33,540 nt of DNA. Source: an uncultured Blautia sp. GTDB lineage: Bacteria; Bacillota; Clostridia; Lachnospirales; Lachnospiraceae. The notes beneath the pieces are model-generated. The model saw only the letters and a list, made by a program, of their open reading frames with translations. It was not told the origin of the DNA and made no database searches. The stretch lies in NCBI RefSeq assembly GCF_934372025.1, contig NZ_CAKROJ010000024.1, forward strand, positions 1 through 33,540, read 5' to 3'. A program made the position numbers and the translations under genes. Shown here in pieces: positions 7,625 through 15,668 of the stretch. Every line of letters begins with the position of its first letter. The first letter of the stretch is position 1.

Positions 7625-9694
7625 TTAATCTTCTTTAGACTTTTGCTCTACATAACCGCAAGTCGTCTCACTGCAGACAATCTTATTTCCTTTTTCGACC
7701 ATATAGCTTCCACAAACCGGACATTTCTTAGCAGACGGTTTCTGCCAGGACATAAAATCACATTCCGGGTTGTCGATACAACCATAATATTTACGACCCT
7801 TCTGGGTTTTCTTCAGAACTACATCTTTTCCGCATTTCGGACATGACACACCGATTTTTTCGTAATAAGGTTTTGTATTTCTGCATTCCGGAAATCCCGG
7901 GCAGGCAAGAAATCTTCCATGCGGTCCATATTTAATGACCATATTGCGGCCGCATACATCACAGATTTCATCTGTGACTTCATCCTGAATTTCAACCTTT
8001 TCCAGTTCCTGTTCAGCTGCATCTACGTCTTTTTTAAGATCCGGATAGAAATTTCTTACAACTGTTTTCCATTGCACTGTGCCTTCTTCCACACAGTCAA
8101 GAAGCCCTTCCATCATTGCTGTAAAACGTACATCCACAATACTCGGAAATGCCTGCTTCATAATATTATTAACAACTTCTCCAAGCTCTGTCACATACAG
8201 ATTCTTTTGTTCTTTTGAGACATATCGACGACTGATGATCGTTGTAATTGTTGGTGCATAGGTACTCGGACGTCCGATTCCCTGTTCTTCCAGTGCTTTT
8301 ACCAGAGACGCTTCTGTATAATGTGCCGGCGGCTGCGTGAAATGCTGTTCAGGTTTGAGTTCTGTCAGCTGAAGTTTCATTCCCTTTTCGAGGCTCTGAC
8401 TGAGCACATTGCTCTTCTGATTATCTTCCTCCTGCATATATACAGACATAAATCCGTCAAAGATAATTTTGGATGCTGCGACTGTAAATGTATACTCTCC
8501 GGCGCCGATTTTTACCGATGTTGTCTCATATTTTGCGGCCGACATTCTGCTTGCCGTAAAACGCTTCCAGATCAGCTGATACAGCCTGAACTGATCTCTG
8601 GAAAGAGATTCTTTAACCATAACCGGTGTTCTTGAGATATCTGTCGGACGTATTGCCTCGTGTGCATCCTGGATCTTCTGATCTTTTTTGAGCACTTTTT
8701 CGTTTGTGGACACGTAATGTTCCCCATACTGCTCGCCAATATATGCTCTTGCAGCTTCATCAGCTTCCTGTGAAATTCGTGTGGAATCTGTACGCAGATA
8801 ACTGATCAGACCGACTGTACCGCTTCCTTTAATGTCGATTCCTTCATACAGCTGCTGAGCAAGACGCATTGTTTTCTGAGTTGAAAAGTTCAGCGTTTTG
8901 GCAGCTTCCTGCTGCAAAGTACTGGTCGTAAACGGTAATGGTGCATTCTTGGTACGCTCTCCCTTTTTGACTTCTGCGATCTCATACTCTGCATTCTCAA
9001 GTTTTCCAAGAAGCTCATCCATCTCTGCTTTATTATGGATTGGAAGTTTCTTATCTGTACCATAAAACTTCGCCTGCAATGGCTTCTTCTCACCTTTTAT
9101 TTTGAACTCTCCATCCAGGCTCCAGTATTCTTCCGGAATAAAGGAGTTGATCTCATCCTCTCTGTCACAAATGATGCGAAGAGCAACTGACTGCACTCGT
9201 CCGGCACTCAGACCTCTTTTGACCTTTGCCCAGAGAAGCGGGCTGATGCTGTAACCCACCATACGATCCAGCATTCTTCTTGCCTGCTGTGCGTCTACAA
9301 GATTCATATCCAGATCTCTCGGCTGTTTGATTGAATTTTTGACCGCAGTCTTGGTAATTTCATTAAAGGAAATTCTGCGCATCTTGGCAGGATCTTCTTT
9401 CAATGCCTGCATCAGATGCCAGGAAATTGCTTCTCCTTCACGGTCAGGGTCAGTTGCCAGATAAATCTTGTCTGCTTTTTTTGCAGCTTTTCGTAAATTT
9501 GCCAGCAATTCTCCCTTTCCTCTGATTGTAATATATTTCGGTTCAAAGTCATTTTCTACGTCAATGCCAAACTGACTCTTCGGAAAATCACGCACATGTC
9601 CGTTTGATGCCTGCACATCATAGTTACTCCCAAGAAATTTTTTAATGGTTTTTACTTTTGCAGGTGATTCTACTATCACCAGATATTTCGCCAT
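7625..9694 (-). CDS. topA: DNA topoisomerase I
   Basis: Type IA topoisomerase that relaxes negative supercoils by single-strand passage. The start at 9694 (MAKYLVIVESPAKVK) has GGAGAGA before it and gives 689 residues. The frame stays open 69 codons further upstream into dprA, but that part does not resemble TopA. The TOPRIM domain shows E9 and the TDPDREGE motif (81-88). The catalytic tyrosine is Y299 in GLISYLRTDSTRIS. The C-terminus carries three zinc-ribbon modules (CDVCG...CPGFPEC, CPKCG...CIDNPEC, CPVCG...CSETTC). It lies 59 bases after dprA, a gene order common in Firmicutes. Confidence 0.98.
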   Translation of the reverse strand: MAKYLVIVESPAKVKTIKKFLGSNYDVQASNGHVRDFPKSQFGIDVENDFEPKYITIRGKGELLANLRKAAKKADKIYLATDPDREGEAISWHLMQALKEDPAKMRRISFNEITKTAVKNSIKQPRDLDMNLVDAQQARRMLDRMVGYSISPLLWAKVKRGLSAGRVQSVALRIICDREDEINSFIPEEYWSLDGEFKIKGEKKPLQAKFYGTDKKLPIHNKAEMDELLGKLENAEYEIAEVKKGERTKNAPLPFTTSTLQQEAAKTLNFSTQKTMRLAQQLYEGIDIKGSGTVGLISYLRTDSTRISQEADEAARAYIGEQYGEHYVSTNEKVLKKDQKIQDAHEAIRPTDISRTPVMVKESLSRDQFRLYQLIWKRFTASRMSAAKYETTSVKIGAGEYTFTVAASKIIFDGFMSVYMQEEDNQKSNVLSQSLEKGMKLQLTELKPEQHFTQPPAHYTEASLVKALEEQGIGRPSTYAPTITTIISRRYVSKEQKNLYVTELGEVVNNIMKQAFPSIVDVRFTAMMEGLLDCVEEGTVQWKTVVRNFYPDLKKDVDAAEQELEKVEIQDEVTDEICDVCGRNMVIKYGPHGRFLACPGFPECRNTKPYYEKIGVSCPKCGKDVVLKKTQKGRKYYGCIDNPECDFMSWQKPSAKKCPVCGSYMVEKGNKIVCSETTCGYVEQKSKED

Positions 9695-9753
9695 GCTATC
9701 TCTCCTACTTCTCCAACTACATATTAAATTTCCCGGGAAAGACGCTTTTAAAT

Positions 9754-10662
9754 CTAAGTTGTTTTGATGTAATAGTGTCTGCCAATTTCCCGGGCTAACC
9801 CCGATATTTTCAGCTCCAGCAGAAGAGCTCCTATTTTTTCCGGTGGAAGCCCCGTCTTCTGAAGTAAAAACTCTATAGATTTTGGTTGCAAATCGAGACA
9901 ACTATACACCAATTTTAAATCTGTTGCAAGTCCTAACTCATTTTTTATCTTTGCTTTAACAATTTTTTCACAATCGATTCCCAGCTCTCCGAGCAAAATT
10001 TCCGGAGTATAAGCAATACCTGCACCGTCATAAATCAACTTATGACATCCCATACTGAGTTCTTCGTTTACCGGTCCGGGGATAGCAAAAACAGCTTTTC
10101 CCTGATCCAAAGCCCACTGCGCAGTGATCAGAGAGCCGCTTTTTTCCCTGGCTTCAACGATCAGTACCAGATCTGCCAATCCACTGATAATCCTGTTTCT
10201 TGCAGGAAAAAAATAATTTCGTGCCTTTGTCCCAGGCGGCTGTTCACTGATCACACCATAGTTTTCTCTCAAAATTCTCTGATAAAGAGACCGATTTCCT
10301 GATGGATAACAAATATCGGGTCCATTACCAAGTACTGCCCATGTACCTCCGCGTCCCTCGAGCGCACCTCTGTGTGCTTCTGTGTCAATTCCATATGCCA
10401 TTCCACTCAGGATCTGCACACCTTCTTCACTCAGTCTTTTTGCATAACGAAAAGCCTGAATACGTCCATATGGACTGGCTGCTCTTGCACCCACAATAGC
10501 AACGGAAGGACAATTTGGATCCGGAAGTGTACCTCTTACATAAAGCTTCTCCGGCATTCCTTTATAGTGAAGGAGTTTTTCCGGATAATCTGAACTCTTA
10601 TCTTCTATCTCACGTACCAGAAATTCACGTTTTCCCTTCATTTTGTTAAGAGTTTCTTCCAT
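9754..10662 (-). CDS. dprA: DNA-processing protein DprA (Smf), short N-terminus
   Basis: Loads RecA on incoming single-stranded DNA during transformation. The Rossmann-like domain begins near residue 34 (CPSVAIVGARAAS) and includes SGMAYGIDTEAH, the VLGNGPDICYPSGN loop, FPARNRIISGL and SGSLITAQWALDQGKAVFAIPGP. A C-terminal DML1-like winged helix covers about 245-302. The ATG at 10662 has AGGAGAGA eight bases upstream. A TTG 18 codons earlier (10716) is possible but has no obvious ribosome site. With 302 residues, almost the whole SAM/HhH-like N-terminal domain of typical DprA (about 100 residues) is missing, and only 63 bases separate this start from the comM stop, so there is no room for it. 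The gene is otherwise intact. Confidence 0.95.
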   Translation of the reverse strand: MEETLNKMKGKREFLVREIEDKSSDYPEKLLHYKGMPEKLYVRGTLPDPNCPSVAIVGARAASPYGRIQAFRYAKRLSEEGVQILSGMAYGIDTEAHRGALEGRGGTWAVLGNGPDICYPSGNRSLYQRILRENYGVISEQPPGTKARNYFFPARNRIISGLADLVLIVEAREKSGSLITAQWALDQGKAVFAIPGPVNEELSMGCHKLIYDGAGIAYTPEILLGELGIDCEKIVKAKIKNELGLATDLKLVYSCLDLQPKSIEFLLQKTGLPPEKIGALLLELKISGLAREIGRHYYIKTT

Positions 10663-10725
10663 ATAAAATATCTCTCCTGTTCGGTTTTTATACCACTGTA
10701 ATCTGCATTCTGACAATTCGATGTA

Positions 10726-12246
10726 CTAATTCCAGTATTTCTTGTCAAAAGCCCGGTACGCCAGTGCTTCTGCAACATGATGTCGTTTAATAATCTCAGA
10801 TGCCTCCATATCCGCAATTGTCCGGGCAACTTTAAGAATTCGGTGATAGGCTCTTGCACTGAATGGCATATGCTCAAATGCCATTTTCAGAAGCTGGCTG
10901 CCATCCTGCTCTAGGCGACAGTACTTCTCAATCTGTCCCCCCTTCAATTCTCCATTAAACTGTATTCCTTCCTTTCTATATCGTTCCCTCTGGATACTCT
11001 GTGCACAGATCACACGCTGACGTATTGCCTGTGTACTTTCACCCTTTTTTCCATTACTCAGACCTTCAAAATCGACTGGTGCCACATCTGCACAAAGATC
11101 CAGTCGGTCAAGCAGAGGCTGGCTGATTTTTCCAAGGTATTGCATTACCTGTGGTGTTGTACATCTGCACCTGTTCATATCCGGATAATGTCCGCAGGGA
11201 CAGGGATTCATTGCCGCACACAGCATAAAATCTGCCGGAAAATCATACGTTCCATATACTCTGGAAATACGAATTACTTTGTCCTCCAGTGGCTGTCGCA
11301 GGATTTCCAGACTTCTTCTGGAAAATTCCGGCATTTCATCAAGAAATAACACTCCTCTGTGCGCCAGAGTTATTTCACCCGGTCTCGGATTTTTGCCTCC
11401 TCCTGCCAATGCCTGTGCGGAACAGGTATGGTGCGGACTTCGAAATGGCCTTTCCCGAATCATGGGATCACCTGAAGCAAGCATTCCGGCAATACTGTAG
11501 ATCTTAGTCAGCTCCAGACCCTCTTCAAACGTAAGATCCGGCATAATTCCGGGAATCCGCCTGGCAATCATTGTCTTCCCGGCACCCGGCGGTCCAATCA
11601 TAAGAATATTGTGAAATCCACTGACAGCAATCTCTACCGCACGCTTCAGGCTTTCCTGTCCCCTGATATCACTAAAATCCAGCTTTTCTGTTATTAATTT
11701 TTCTTCCTGTTCTTTCAATTCACTTACATACGTTTCCGGTTCTCTGACATATTGAATCATTTCCAGAAGATTCTTTACCCCGATCACCTTCATATCAGGT
11801 ATCAGATTTGCTTCTCGCAGATTATCATACGGAACCACACAATAACTGCATTTTTCTTCTCTTGCTCTGATGATCATTGGTAAAACCCCGGAAATCGCAT
11901 GGATTTCTCCGTTCAGACTGATTTCTCCCGCCATCATTACGCCTTCTAACCGTTCCGGCTTTAATATATCTGAAGCTGCCAGAACTGCTGCTGCCAGTGG
12001 AAGATCAAAACCAGCTCCTTCTTTTTTGATATCAGCCGGTGCAAAATTCACTGTAATCCTTTTGGGCGGCAATGCAATCCCATTATTTTTCAATGCTGTC
12101 CTGACCCGATCCTGTGCTTCTCTGACCTGTGCAGATGGAAATCCTACCATAGTAAATGTAGGCAGGCCGTCACTCACATCAGCTTCTACATGAATCGGAT
12201 GAACATCCATACCCAGAATTGCCGCCGATAGTACACTTGCAAACAT
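10726..12246 (-). CDS. comM: ComM/YifB-family Mg-chelatase-like AAA+ ATPase
   Basis: In Gram-negative bacteria ComM is a hexameric helicase that promotes branch migration of transforming DNA; in Firmicutes the role is inferred. The 506-residue protein starts at 12246 (MFASVLSAAILGMDVHPI), chosen because AGGAGG lies four bases upstream; a start 12 codons earlier lacks this. The N-terminal ChlI-like domain (about 20-165) is followed by AAA+ with Walker A GPPGAGKT (218-225), Walker B LFLDE (300-304) and a cysteine-rich MNPCPCGHYPD segment, then the Mg_chelatase C domain. It heads a comM-dprA-topA cluster. Confidence 0.95.
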   Translation of the reverse strand: MFASVLSAAILGMDVHPIHVEADVSDGLPTFTMVGFPSAQVREAQDRVRTALKNNGIALPPKRITVNFAPADIKKEGAGFDLPLAAAVLAASDILKPERLEGVMMAGEISLNGEIHAISGVLPMIIRAREEKCSYCVVPYDNLREANLIPDMKVIGVKNLLEMIQYVREPETYVSELKEQEEKLITEKLDFSDIRGQESLKRAVEIAVSGFHNILMIGPPGAGKTMIARRIPGIMPDLTFEEGLELTKIYSIAGMLASGDPMIRERPFRSPHHTCSAQALAGGGKNPRPGEITLAHRGVLFLDEMPEFSRRSLEILRQPLEDKVIRISRVYGTYDFPADFMLCAAMNPCPCGHYPDMNRCRCTTPQVMQYLGKISQPLLDRLDLCADVAPVDFEGLSNGKKGESTQAIRQRVICAQSIQRERYRKEGIQFNGELKGGQIEKYCRLEQDGSQLLKMAFEHMPFSARAYHRILKVARTIADMEASEIIKRHHVAEALAYRAFDKKYWN

Positions 12247-12340
12247 AAAACCTCCTGTATGCATATGCACCCCGATCTGCATTGCAGTATTTTTTATTTT
12301 TTGTGGTGGGAATAAAAATCAGAAAAAAGATGTGGCTTTC

Positions 12341-12369
12341 ATTATAGTCCATTTTGCTCCAAATTGCAA
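12341..12369 (-). promoter_or_regulatory. comM-dprA-topA promoter
   Basis: On the minus strand, TTGCAA (12364-12369), a 17-bp spacer and consensus TATAAT (12341-12346). The leader to the comM start is about 90 bases. The TTGCAA hexamer is palindromic and lies just upstream of the divergent XRE gene promoter. Confidence 0.8.
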
Positions 12370-12389
12370 TAGCACATTTCGGTCTGTTT

Positions 12390-12395
12390 TATAAT
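12390..12395 (+). promoter_or_regulatory. -10 element of the XRE gene promoter
   Basis: Consensus TATAAT on the plus strand, about 15 bases before the AAGGAGG ribosome site of the XRE gene. No good -35 is seen at 16-19 bp; the nearest TTGCAA (12364-12369) is 20 bp away. The promoter may be weak or activated. Confidence 0.55.
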
Positions 12396-12421
12396 TGCTA
12401 CACATAAAAGGAGGTGAAATC

Positions 12422-12637
12422 ATGAAGTTTCAGCGAATTCAGGATCTTCGTATAGATTCAGATCTGTCACAGAAAAAACTCGGTGAAATCCTTCACATCA
12501 GCCAGCGATCTTATTCTCATTATGAAACAGGCTCTCGTAATATTCCAATTGAAATGCTGATCCGCCTGGCTGACTATTATGATACCACCATTGATTATCT
12601 GGTCGGAAGAACCGACAATAAAACACCGATCAAATAG
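12422..12637 (+). CDS. Small XRE-family helix-turn-helix regulator
   Basis: The 71-residue protein is essentially one Cro/CI-type HTH domain: LRIDSDLSQKKLGEILHISQRSYSHYETG, then LIRLADYYDTTIDYLVGRTD, a hallmark of single-domain XRE proteins. AAGGAGG seven bases before the ATG fixes the start. It is one of few plus-strand genes and is divergent from comM with back-to-back promoters. That makes autoregulation or control of the comM-dprA-topA cluster plausible. This is inference only; no operator was identified. No toxin-like partner gene follows it, since the next gene is convergent. Confidence 0.9.
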   Translation: MKFQRIQDLRIDSDLSQKKLGEILHISQRSYSHYETGSRNIPIEMLIRLADYYDTTIDYLVGRTDNKTPIK

Positions 12638-12668
12638 GAACATTACGGAGTAATTTCCTAGTTACAGA

Positions 12669-12701
12669 AGAAAGCGAGTCAGTTTCCCTGACTCGCTTTC
12701 T
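12669..12701. terminator. Bidirectional hairpin between XRE and YARHG genes
   Basis: A perfect 14-bp stem (12669-12682 with 12688-12701) with a 5-base loop. It lies between convergent genes and overlaps the last codons of the YARHG gene. The T-runs on both sides are short, so termination strength is uncertain. Confidence 0.65.
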
Positions 12702-13608
12702 GTTCTTCCCATTCTGCAATTTTTGAGATATTTGCAAGCTCATATTCATTAAAAATAGAATTTTGCTCCGCATCAAATGTACCAGGATCGATCGTACCTT
12801 TATACCAGGACTTGCTGTTAAAATAATCTGCAATATATTCTGTCACAAACTGTCTGCCATGACGTGCATAAATCTCATTCTTGGCAAGTTCCAGCTGATC
12901 CGAACTATATACCGAAATTTCCTCATCTGTCAGATAACGGCTGCTGCTCTCCGGAAAAAAGTATTCTCCTGTCTCTGCTGTATTCTGCACTTGTTCTTCC
13001 GGAACCGGTGTTGCAGTCGGCTCCGGGACATTTAACTGTACCTGCGTCCTGCTCATAATGCAGTTTACCTTCGGATACACAGAAGCTACCGGTTCTGCAG
13101 TAGTCATACGTAAATACAATTGCCCATTGTCAAAGGTCAGATTTCCGGAGGCCACATTTCCCGCAGTATCTGTAAAGGAAAACGCTGCTGCTGTTCCTGC
13201 AACCTCAGCTGTTATATCTGCTGAAACAGACTGTGTCTGACCTGCATCTGTCTGGTAAAAACTGAACGATACCACATCATGACTGATATTATAAATATTA
13301 ATGGTTACCAGTCCGTCTTTGCTGTACCAGTAATCCCAGAAATCGTCCGGATTAAATGTTACCCGTTCTTTTGGAACAGGTGTCGGAGTTGCTGTAGGTC
13401 TTGGTGTCGGACTTGGAGATGGAGTCACAGCAATCTCTGTAGGAGTTGCGGCAGGCAGATTTTCAAGTGCTGCCAGCGCTTCCTTTTTCCTTTGTGCCTC
13501 TCTTTCACTTCTCTGAAAACCCGCCAGAAGAAGCGCCGCTGCGCTGAACATAATGAATAATGATACCAGGATCACCAGCAGTACTTTCAATCTGTTTTTT
13601 CTTCTCAT
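12679..13608 (-). CDS. Membrane-anchored YARHG-domain protein
   Basis: The 309-residue protein has a basic N-terminus (MRRKNRLK) and one transmembrane helix at about 8-30. A coiled segment is followed by a Pro/Thr/Ser-rich linker (about 54-80, TPSPSPTPRPTATPTPVP), a beta-rich middle domain and a second Pro-rich spacer. The C-terminal YARHG domain (about 225-300) contains the diagnostic NEIYARHGR. YARHG domains are extracellular modules of unknown function. The topology suggests a cell-wall-spanning stalk with the domain outside. The gene starts 33 bases after fbp and is probably cotranscribed. Confidence 0.85.
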   Translation of the reverse strand: MRRKNRLKVLLVILVSLFIMFSAAALLLAGFQRSEREAQRKKEALAALENLPAATPTEIAVTPSPSPTPRPTATPTPVPKERVTFNPDDFWDYWYSKDGLVTINIYNISHDVVSFSFYQTDAGQTQSVSADITAEVAGTAAAFSFTDTAGNVASGNLTFDNGQLYLRMTTAEPVASVYPKVNCIMSRTQVQLNVPEPTATPVPEEQVQNTAETGEYFFPESSSRYLTDEEISVYSSDQLELAKNEIYARHGRQFVTEYIADYFNSKSWYKGTIDPGTFDAEQNSIFNEYELANISKIAEWEEQKASQGN

Positions 13609-13641
13609 TCAATTACCTCTGTTATTGTTTTCATGTTTTGC

Positions 13642-15597
13642 TTATTTCTTCTCTTTAATAATACCCTTACGATATGCATCAAGTAACTGCATCAGTTCCC
13701 CGATACGTTCTTTCAGTGCTTTTCCTGTGTCTGTGTCACCAACAAGACGTCGTTTTGATGTATAATGTACAGACACCCTGTTTGACACAATGTCACTTTC
13801 CTTGGATACAGCCTCTTCTTTGGATGTAAATGGCTCATGCGCGGTCAGTACCAGTCCATAAGAGTTATAGATCAGTGTATATCCTGCAATTCCGGTTACC
13901 TTCTGATATGCTTTGCAAAAACCACCGTCGATGACAATAACCTTACCATTACATTTAACAGGGCTCTCTCCATCTCCCTGATGAACCGGTACGTGCCCAT
14001 TGATAATATGTCCTGTTTCCGGATCAAGGCCAAATTCTCGAAGCATGCCATCGACCACTTCTTCATTCTCAAGAAGATGATAATAGGCTCCTTTTGTTTC
14101 CTTGTGAGTTTCTTTATCCGCAATAAAATACCGTTCAAACGTAGTCATTTTATCCTTTCCAAACAACGGAGAGGACGGGCTCGCCCAGATAAACCACAGA
14201 ATATCTCTGCCCTTACGCTGTTCTTCTCTGTCTACTGCATAAAAGCCTCTTCGTACATATGCTTCCAGAACATCGTACAGCTCGCGTCCTTTATAAGTCT
14301 TTCCATAAATCTGAATTTCCTTAAGACTTCCATCTTCATTCAGCGGAATACATCCATGGAATAAAAGATTGCCATTATAGATTTTATAAAGTCCACCTTT
14401 ATCCAGAAGAAGACGCATGTGGTTCTGAAGCTTTTCGCAGTTACGGAATGCTGTTTCAAGACGTTCCATAACATCAAGTTCTCCTGGTGTCAGTTCATAC
14501 GGATGCTTCCAGTCGATCGTCGGGAAATTCGTATCAAGCATTGGATACTCCTGCCCGTCCGCCAGTGTTACTGTGCCTTTTTCCGGATTGATCCGATGAA
14601 GCAGACAACGATCTTCCATATGAAATTCCTTGTGTTTCCGAATAAGCTTTCCTTCAAGCTTAAACTGAATGATTGCAATTGCTTTGTGCATCTTCTGACC
14701 GATTTCTTTCTCAAGAGCATTATAATCAGAAGTTCCCTTCATTTCAAAAGCAACACACGGGTCATCCTTGTAGACTTCCATCGCAAAAGTAGCAAGAGGA
14801 AGCATGTTGATTCCATAACCATCTTCCAGAATATCCAGATTACCATAGCGAATACTGTTACGGAGAACTGTAGCAATACATGCGCTCTGTCCCACTGCTG
14901 CTCCCATCCATACGACATCGTGGTTTCCCCACTGAATATCCAGTGAATGGTATTCCATCAGACGATCCATAATAAAATGCGGTCCTGGACCACGGTCAAA
15001 AATATCTCCCAGAATATGAAGATTATCTACAACCAGTCTCTGTATCAGCTCCGCCAGTGCAATAATAAAATTCTCTGCTCTTCCAATTTCAATAATCGTG
15101 TTGACAATTGAATCATAATAAGCTTCTTTGTCCAGAACCTCTGCTTTTTCTGTAATCAGTTCCTCGATCACATATGCATAGTCCTGCGGCAGGGCTTTAC
15201 GTACCTTGGATCTCGTATACTTAGAAGCAGTTGTTTTGCAGACTTCTATCAGACGATACAATGTAATCTTATACCAGTTTTCCATATCCTCTTCTGTTTT
15301 TTTGACAAGCTGGATTTTTTCTTTCGGATAATAGATCAGTGTGGCAAGCGCTCTCTTATCATTATTACTCAATGTATGTCCAAATACATCATCGATTTTT
15401 TTGCGCACTGCACCGGAACCATTACGAAGCACATGAGAAAATGCCTCATATTCTCCATGCAGATCCGACATAAAATGTTCTGTTCCTTTTGGCAGGTTCA
15501 GGATTGACTGCAGATTAATAATTTCTGTCGAAGCCTTTCCAATTGTCGGATACAGTTCCGCCAGTCTCTGCAAATACCTTAACTCCTCTTTCTTCAT
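13642..15597 (-). CDS. fbp: Fructose-1,6-bisphosphatase, class III
   Basis: Hydrolyses fructose-1,6-bisphosphate to fructose-6-phosphate in gluconeogenesis. The 651-residue length fits the Firmicutes-specific class III (FBPase_2) enzymes. The metallophosphatase signature is complete: SDLHG (D45, H47), LGDIFDRG (D198) and WGNHD (224-227). GGAGAG precedes the ATG. It lies downstream of polC without a clear terminator between, so read-through from the ispG-polC run is likely; a short leader of about 70 bases separates them. Confidence 0.98.
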   Translation of the reverse strand: MKKEELRYLQRLAELYPTIGKASTEIINLQSILNLPKGTEHFMSDLHGEYEAFSHVLRNGSGAVRKKIDDVFGHTLSNNDKRALATLIYYPKEKIQLVKKTEEDMENWYKITLYRLIEVCKTTASKYTRSKVRKALPQDYAYVIEELITEKAEVLDKEAYYDSIVNTIIEIGRAENFIIALAELIQRLVVDNLHILGDIFDRGPGPHFIMDRLMEYHSLDIQWGNHDVVWMGAAVGQSACIATVLRNSIRYGNLDILEDGYGINMLPLATFAMEVYKDDPCVAFEMKGTSDYNALEKEIGQKMHKAIAIIQFKLEGKLIRKHKEFHMEDRCLLHRINPEKGTVTLADGQEYPMLDTNFPTIDWKHPYELTPGELDVMERLETAFRNCEKLQNHMRLLLDKGGLYKIYNGNLLFHGCIPLNEDGSLKEIQIYGKTYKGRELYDVLEAYVRRGFYAVDREEQRKGRDILWFIWASPSSPLFGKDKMTTFERYFIADKETHKETKGAYYHLLENEEVVDGMLREFGLDPETGHIINGHVPVHQGDGESPVKCNGKVIVIDGGFCKAYQKVTGIAGYTLIYNSYGLVLTAHEPFTSKEEAVSKESDIVSNRVSVHYTSKRRLVGDTDTGKALKERIGELMQLLDAYRKGIIKEKK

Positions 15598-15668
15598 ATT
15601 GCTCTCCTTTTTGTTATGTTAACATACATTTCGTGCCATCCGGTAATTCCGGTTTTTTAAGGAATTTA

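Noticed and set aside
9695..9901. N-terminal extension of topA by 69 codons
   Set aside because: It overlaps the dprA 3' end in another frame, lacks TopA similarity, and the ATG at 9694 has a good ribosome site and the typical TopA N-terminus.
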